From Paraburkholderia azotifigens (lineage in GTDB: Bacteria > Pseudomonadota > Gammaproteobacteria > Burkholderiales > Burkholderiaceae), in NCBI RefSeq assembly GCF_007995085.1, contig NZ_VOQS01000003.1:1178001-1242000 (forward strand): a stretch of DNA of 64,000 bases, written 5' to 3'. The notes beneath the pieces are model-generated. The model did no database searches. It was not told the origin of the DNA and was given only the letters and a program-made list of their open reading frames with translations. Both the position numbers and the translations under genes were made by a program. Positions 59,571-64,000 of this stretch are shown here, in pieces. How positions within the stretch are numbered: position 1 is the stretch's first letter; each line of letters starts with the position of its first letter.

Positions 59571-61853
59571 ATGACAGCTGACCGGACCGATTCCGTCGAC
59601 GCGAACGCTCCCGATGAGCGCGCCGCCGACGCGCGGCCCGACGAAGCGCTCTTTCCTGCCGTTCCCGAACAGAATTTCGCCGTTCGCCGCATGACGCTGA
59701 TCGCGCTGCTGGTCGCGGCCGTCGTGGTGCCGTGCGTGTTCGTCGCGGCGATGGCGTTCAGCGATCTGCGCACGCGCGAATCCGACGCCACCGATGTGAC
59801 GCTGCGCACCGTGCGCGTCGCGGAAGAGCACGCGCTGAAAGTGTTCGACATGAACGAGGCGCTCGACGCGCGCGTGGTCGACCTCGTGCAAGGACTCGAC
59901 GATAACGGCATCCGCGAGCGCGAAGACGCGATCCACGAAAAGCTGCAGACGATGGGCGGCGGCTATCCGCAAGTCGCGGCCGTCTCGATCTTCGGGCACG
60001 ACGGCGCCTTGCTCGCCAGCAGTCGCTTCTATCCGGCGCCCAGCGTGTCGATCGAGCAGCGCGAAGATTTCGTCGGCATTCGCGACGGCCAGGTGCTCGA
60101 GCATGTATCGAAAGTGATGGTCGGGCATGTCGCGGGCGAGATCGTATTCAACACGGGCGTCGCGCGGCGCAACGATGACGGTTCGTTTGCCGGCATGGTG
60201 TCGGTGGCGCTGCGGCCCAGCTACTTCGCAGCGTTCTATCGCGAGCTGCTGGGCGGCACAGTCTCGCCGATGACGATGGCGCTCACGCGCTCCGACGCCG
60301 CCGTGCTCGCGCGCTTTCCCGTCGGTCCGCCGTCGAAGGCCGAAGAGCCCGTGCGCCACAACGCGTACACCGACGCACTCGCGGAAGGCCGCCGCGCGGG
60401 CGTCGTGCGGGTGCGCTCGACGATCGACGGCGAACGCCTGATCGTCGCGTTCCGCCGCGTCGGCTCGTATCCCGCGTATGTCAGCGTCGGCTATCGCACG
60501 TCGGCGATCTGGGCGGCGTGGTATCGCCATCTGAGCGTACTGATCCTGTCGACGTTCGTGCCGTCGATCGTGCTGTGGTGTGTGATCTGGCTGTCACTCA
60601 AGCGCCTCGGCGCGGAAGAGGAAGCGTGGGAGCGCTGGCAGGCGGAAGCGTCGATGCGGCGCTCGATCGAATCCGCTTACCGGCAATCGCGCAAGATGGA
60701 AGCGCTCGGCAATCTCGTCGGCAGCGCCGCGCACGACTTCAACAACCTGCTGATGATCGTCTCCGCCAACGTGCAGATCGTGCGGCGGCGCGGCGCGGCG
60801 GCGTTCGATCGCGAGTTGTCCGCCGTCGAGCGCGCGCTGAAAAGCGGGCAATCGCTCACGCGGCAACTGCTCGGCGTGGCGCGCAAGCAGCCGCTGCGCA
60901 ACGAAACGCTCGATGTCGAACGCTGGCTGCCCGGCTGCCGCGATCTGCTGCGTGCTTCGCTCGGCGCGAAGGTCGCGCTGGTGATGGATGTCGGGACGGG
61001 CCTGTGGCCGATGCAGGTCGATGTCGCGGAACTGGAACTGGCGCTCATCAACGTCGCCGTCAACGCCCGCGACGCAATGCCGAACGGCGGCCGCTACACG
61101 GTGCGCGCGAGCAACGTGAGCTTCAGACACGAAGACGGCTTCCCCATCACGGGCGACTTCGTGCAGCTTTCGCTCGAAGACACGGGCGTCGGGATGCCGC
61201 CCGAAGTGCTGTCGCGCGCGTTCGAGCCGCTCTTCACGACCAAGCCGAAAGGCATGGGCACGGGTCTCGGGCTGCCGCAGGTATTCGCCTTCTGCGAGCG
61301 CTCGGGCGGACTGGCCGCGATCGACAGCGCGATCGGCGCGGGCACGTCGGTGCGGCTTTATCTGCCGCGCGCGACGCAAGCGCCGGAAGCCGAGCGGCCC
61401 GCCGAACCCGTCGCCGAAGAAGCGGACGCGCCGCATGGTTTGCGCATCCTGCTCGTCGAGGACAACGACGAGGTCGCGGCGGGCACGGAAGCGCTGCTGC
61501 AGATGATGGGTCACGAAGTCACCTGCGTGTTCAACGCGGACGCTGCGATGGATCGCTTCGACGCCGCACACGCGCGGCTGAAGGACACCGGCGAGCCTGT
61601 GCCGTTCGACCTCGTGATTTCCGACATCCATATGCCGGGCAAGCTGAATGGCATCGATCTGGCGGAGCGCGTGCAGTCGTTCGAAACGAAGCTGCCCGTG
61701 ATTCTCGTCACGGGTTATGCGGAAGAACTGGAGCGCGCGCGTCACGTCGATGCACGCGTGTTGTCGAAACCGTTCGATATCGCGCTGCTCGACAAATTCC
61801 TGCAGACCCTACAGCGCGATCTCGCGCATCCGCCGACACATCCAGCCGGCTGA
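59571..61853 (+). CDS. hybrid sensor histidine kinase with periplasmic sensor
   Basis: A 760-residue kinase. First membrane segment at about 41-63, a periplasmic dCache/PDC-type sensor from 64 to about 315 (QVAAVSIFGHDGALLASSRF; HVAGEIVFNTGVARR), and a second membrane segment at about 323-344. The phospho-accepting H388 is in SAAHDFNNLLM, followed by an ATPase domain (N box NVAVNARDAMPNG; G boxes EDTGVGM and GTGLGLPQVF). The C-terminal receiver (LVEDNDEVAAGTEALLQMMG; VISDIHMPG with the Asp) completes it. The periplasmic ligand is unknown. It is divergent from the CheY-like operon and a plausible partner for it. Confidence 0.93.
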   Translation: MTADRTDSVDANAPDERAADARPDEALFPAVPEQNFAVRRMTLIALLVAAVVVPCVFVAAMAFSDLRTRESDATDVTLRTVRVAEEHALKVFDMNEALDARVVDLVQGLDDNGIREREDAIHEKLQTMGGGYPQVAAVSIFGHDGALLASSRFYPAPSVSIEQREDFVGIRDGQVLEHVSKVMVGHVAGEIVFNTGVARRNDDGSFAGMVSVALRPSYFAAFYRELLGGTVSPMTMALTRSDAAVLARFPVGPPSKAEEPVRHNAYTDALAEGRRAGVVRVRSTIDGERLIVAFRRVGSYPAYVSVGYRTSAIWAAWYRHLSVLILSTFVPSIVLWCVIWLSLKRLGAEEEAWERWQAEASMRRSIESAYRQSRKMEALGNLVGSAAHDFNNLLMIVSANVQIVRRRGAAAFDRELSAVERALKSGQSLTRQLLGVARKQPLRNETLDVERWLPGCRDLLRASLGAKVALVMDVGTGLWPMQVDVAELELALINVAVNARDAMPNGGRYTVRASNVSFRHEDGFPITGDFVQLSLEDTGVGMPPEVLSRAFEPLFTTKPKGMGTGLGLPQVFAFCERSGGLAAIDSAIGAGTSVRLYLPRATQAPEAERPAEPVAEEADAPHGLRILLVEDNDEVAAGTEALLQMMGHEVTCVFNADAAMDRFDAAHARLKDTGEPVPFDLVISDIHMPGKLNGIDLAERVQSFETKLPVILVTGYAEELERARHVDARVLSKPFDIALLDKFLQTLQRDLAHPPTHPAG

Positions 61854-62069
61854 ACGCCGCTGCCGGGGATTACCGGCCATTTGTAAAAGCGCGCCATGCG
61901 TTGGCCGCGCTTGCCGGCCCGACGGCTCCGACGCCGTCGCGGGCTCCCGTTTCCGGGACTTTCCCGCCAGCCAACGCATCTGCAACCCGGCATGAACGTT
62001 GCAGCTTTCTCCGCATCGAGAATGCAGCGCCGCGCCGCCGCATTCGTTCAGAAAGCCACGGAGACAGAC

Positions 62070-63167
62070 ATGCGACACACCGTGATTGGTCTTTTCGACA
62101 CTTACGCGCAAGCCGAGAGCGCCCGCAACCTGCTCGTGCAGACCGGCTTTGCATCCAGCGACATCGAGTTGCAGGCAAACCCCGAAACGCCCGCCGACGC
62201 CGCCGCCGCGCATTCTCCCGGCGTCATCGCGAATATCGAACGATTTCTCTCGAGCCTGTTCACGACGTCCGGTCCGACTGCGCCCGAAGCCGAACGCTAC
62301 ACGGAAGCCGTGCGGCGTGGCGCAGTGCTCGTGGCCGTCAACGCGGCAAGCGAGTCGCATGCAGAACTCGCGCGCAATTCGCTGACGAGGTTGGGCGCGC
62401 TCGAAGTGAGCGAGCGCGCGCCGGACGTCGAGACTCGCTCGGCGGAGGAGCGGCGCGAACACTCCGTGCTGGATGAACTTGGTTTCGGCGCGCCCGCCGC
62501 GACATCGATGGCGACGCAGCCGTCGAGCGACGCGCTGCTTGCCGAAGAAGAGGCCCGCAAGCGCGCGCGCATGGATACGCTGCACGGCGTGCCGCCCGTC
62601 GACGAGACCTCCGCGGAAGCGCTTGCCGCTGCGAGCGCACCGGGCGCCGGCGCGGTGATGCGGCCGGACGTGCCGCCTGCATCCACTCCACGCGCCGACG
62701 ACTTAAACCGGCCGGCGTCGGCGTCGCCTGACTACGGCGTACCGACGGGCACCAACCGACCCGCGGCGGCTCAGGCGGACACACCGGCGTCAGCTGCGAT
62801 CGCATCGGCGGGTATCGCCGGTTCAGGCGCAGTGATGACGCCCGACACAGCCGCGCCCGGACAAGCGATGCCGCAGCAGGTGCCAGACGAGTTCCTCGAA
62901 TACGAAGAGGATTTCCGCGGTCACTACGATTCGGAGTACGCGCACGAAGGGCTGCGCTATGACGAGTACGTGCCGGCGTACCACTACGGCGCGACGATGG
63001 CTCGCGAGATTCGCTATCAGGACAGGTCGTGGGACGAGGTCGAGCCCGAAGTACAGCTGGACTGGGAACGCGATCGCGCGGCGGGTGTGGGCAGCTGGGA
63101 GCGGTTCAAGGCTGCCGTGCGGCATGGATGGGATCGGGTGACGGGGCATCCGGATCATCGGCCGTAG
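62070..63167 (+). CDS. GSP17M/YflT-type N-domain protein with disordered linker
   Basis: A 365-residue protein in three parts. Residues 1-100 (MRHTVIGLFDTYAQAESARN; GAVLVAVNAASESHAELARN) look like the general-stress GSP17M/YflT domain. About 120-270 is Ala/Pro/Gly/Asp-rich linker without structure. Residues 270-365 are acidic and aromatic (YDSEYAHEGLRYDEYVPAYH; EVEPEVQLDWERDRAAGVGS; WERFKAAVRHGWDRVTG), a tail found on other Burkholderiaceae proteins as I recall. GGAGACAGAC precedes the ATG at 62070. Function unknown, probably stress-related. Confidence 0.8.
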   Translation: MRHTVIGLFDTYAQAESARNLLVQTGFASSDIELQANPETPADAAAAHSPGVIANIERFLSSLFTTSGPTAPEAERYTEAVRRGAVLVAVNAASESHAELARNSLTRLGALEVSERAPDVETRSAEERREHSVLDELGFGAPAATSMATQPSSDALLAEEEARKRARMDTLHGVPPVDETSAEALAAASAPGAGAVMRPDVPPASTPRADDLNRPASASPDYGVPTGTNRPAAAQADTPASAAIASAGIAGSGAVMTPDTAAPGQAMPQQVPDEFLEYEEDFRGHYDSEYAHEGLRYDEYVPAYHYGATMAREIRYQDRSWDEVEPEVQLDWERDRAAGVGSWERFKAAVRHGWDRVTGHPDHRP

Positions 63168-63180
63168 TGCCGGCAGTGAT

Positions 63181-63204
63181 GCGGCGCCCGATGTCGGGCG
63201 CCGC
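63181..63204. terminator. hairpin between convergent genes
   Basis: gcggcgcccg (63181-63190) pairs perfectly with cgggcgccgc (63195-63204) around an atgt loop, between the stress-type gene and the FMN reductase gene. T-rich flanks are weak. Confidence 0.6.
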
Positions 63205-63225
63205 TCGCCTGATTGAGTCCGGCGC

Positions 63226-63777
63226 TTAGCCGACGTGTCGCTTCACCCAGTCCACATAACGGTCGACGAACTTCTGCAGGAACTTGCGCGTGTCGTCATT
63301 CGCGATGTTGCCGCTCTCGTCGATCTGGCCAGCCGTATGCTTGATGAACATCTCGGGCTGGCTCAGGGTCGCGACGTCGAGATAGGCCAACACGTTGCGC
63401 AGATGCTGCTGTGCGAGCGCGGTGCCCGTTGCGCCCGGCGACGTGCCGATCACGGCGCCCGGCTTGCCGCCCCAGACACTGTGACCCCAAGGGCGCGAAC
63501 CCCAATCGAGCGCGTTTTTCAACACGCCGGGCATCGAGCGGTTGTATTCGGGGGTCACGAACAGCAACCCGTTCGCGGCCTGGATTTTCTGCTTAAAGAT
63601 GCGCGCGACTTCTGGGAAGTCGTCGTCGTAATCCTGGCTGTAGAGCGGGAGAGAACCGATATCGAGAAACTCGAACGAAAAATCCGAAGGTGCGAGTGAA
63701 ATCAACGCCTTTGCCAATTGGCGGTTGGTCGAGTCGCGGCGCAGGCTGCCGACGACGACTGCAATGTGATAGGCCAT
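63226..63777 (-). CDS. NADPH-dependent FMN reductase
   Basis: A 183-residue flavodoxin-like reductase (YhdA/ChrR type): AVVVGSLRRDSTNRQLAKAL, the FMN phosphate loop; LLFVTPEYNRSMPGVLKNAL, DWGSRP, the family hallmark; and GTSPGATGTALAQQHLRNVL. It reduces quinones, chromate or azo dyes with NAD(P)H in related proteins. AAGGAAG precedes the ATG at 63777; the upstream frame to 63918 has no family likeness. The region just upstream of it is the DnaA-box cluster. Confidence 0.92.
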   Translation of the reverse strand: MAYHIAVVVGSLRRDSTNRQLAKALISLAPSDFSFEFLDIGSLPLYSQDYDDDFPEVARIFKQKIQAANGLLFVTPEYNRSMPGVLKNALDWGSRPWGHSVWGGKPGAVIGTSPGATGTALAQQHLRNVLAYLDVATLSQPEMFIKHTAGQIDESGNIANDDTRKFLQKFVDRYVDWVKRHVG

Positions 63778-63823
63778 GTCTTCCTTCATCGGTTGGCGCG
63801 ATAGCGCAAAAGGGGGTGCGACC

Positions 63824-63958
63824 TGTGGATCATAACGGTCGACGTCGTATCCCGCCGCGCAGGTCTGCGCCCCGGATATGAAGTTTTTCTGACGGCCTGT
63901 GGATAATCCGAGAGACATACAAGTTATCCACAGATTTTCTGGATAACCCTGTGGATAG
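63824..63958. promoter_or_regulatory. DnaA-box cluster, possible replication origin
   Basis: TTATCCACA occurs exactly at 63924-63932 and, reversed, at 63898-63906. One-mismatch copies lie at 63938-63946 (TTATCCAGA reversed) and 63950-63958 (CTATCCACA reversed), and a weaker one at 63824-63832. Four boxes fall within 61 bp in a gene-free stretch that continues to the right edge, with a less GC-rich end (cttatcaatc). This is the pattern of oriC or of a DnaA-controlled promoter; the rest of the locus is outside the window. Confidence 0.7.
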
Positions 63959-64000
63959 GTCGAATCTTTGCCTTATCAATCAAGCGCATCGTCGGGCTGT

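Overview
The window looks like part of a Paraburkholderia/Burkholderia-type (beta-proteobacterial) replicon. The base composition is GC-rich, many coding regions have long mirror-image open frames, the major porin is of the Burkholderia type, and there is a hopanoid biosynthesis island of the kind known from this group. Genes are packed on both strands. I see no rRNA, tRNA, CRISPR array, transposase or phage gene. The species is an inference.

Layout. 1-4.3 kb: a partial gene, a DUF2252 protein, two GNAT acetyltransferases and two VOC-fold proteins. 4.3-9.7 kb, all minus strand: two WxxGHW-repeat envelope proteins flank an ECF sigma / anti-sigma-like / CpxP-like cascade, then DUF1800 and Tat-type DUF1501 proteins, plus a 34-residue lipoprotein. 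9.8-13.6 kb: iron-permease family protein, AraC regulator, DUF1330, DUF429, quinone-oxidoreductase-like protein and a 58-residue XapX protein. 13.6-16.3 kb: an ECF42-type sigma factor with its usual YCII/DGPF partners and a VOC protein. 16.5-18.6 kb: a glycine-zipper lipoprotein, an AT-rich gap and a porin. 18.6-30.9 kb: mixed metabolism (SRPBCC, Rieske oxygenase, GT2/cytochrome b561, LysR/glutathionyl-hydroquinone reductase, thioredoxin, DAHP synthase, MetX-like hydrolase, MocR/GNAT). 30.9-33.6 kb: a rubrerythrin / Fe-S protein / DUF3501 module. 33.8-39.5 kb: secreted nuclease with an overlapping small gene, Crp/Fnr regulator, Mpo1-like protein, RarD, EgtD, acylphosphatase.

39.6-55.9 kb is the hopanoid island. 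hpnD-hpnE-shc-hpnG form an overlapping operon that makes squalene, cyclises it and processes adenosylhopane. hpnH attaches the adenosyl group, hpnA and hpnB probably act on the side chain, and hpnM, hpnN and an mlaA-type lipoprotein could move the lipid to the outer membrane. The ispH gene just upstream of hpnH carries a one-base frameshift in this sequence. 56.4-61.9 kb: an NTF2-like secreted protein, a CheY / CheC-like / PAS-GGDEF operon and a hybrid histidine kinase. 62-64 kb: a stress-type protein with a long disordered linker, an FMN reductase, and at the right edge a tight group of DnaA-box-like sequences that may be part of a replication origin.

Most start codons were chosen by Shine-Dalgarno position and family length. 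Functional names rest on motifs and family recall, not on searches.
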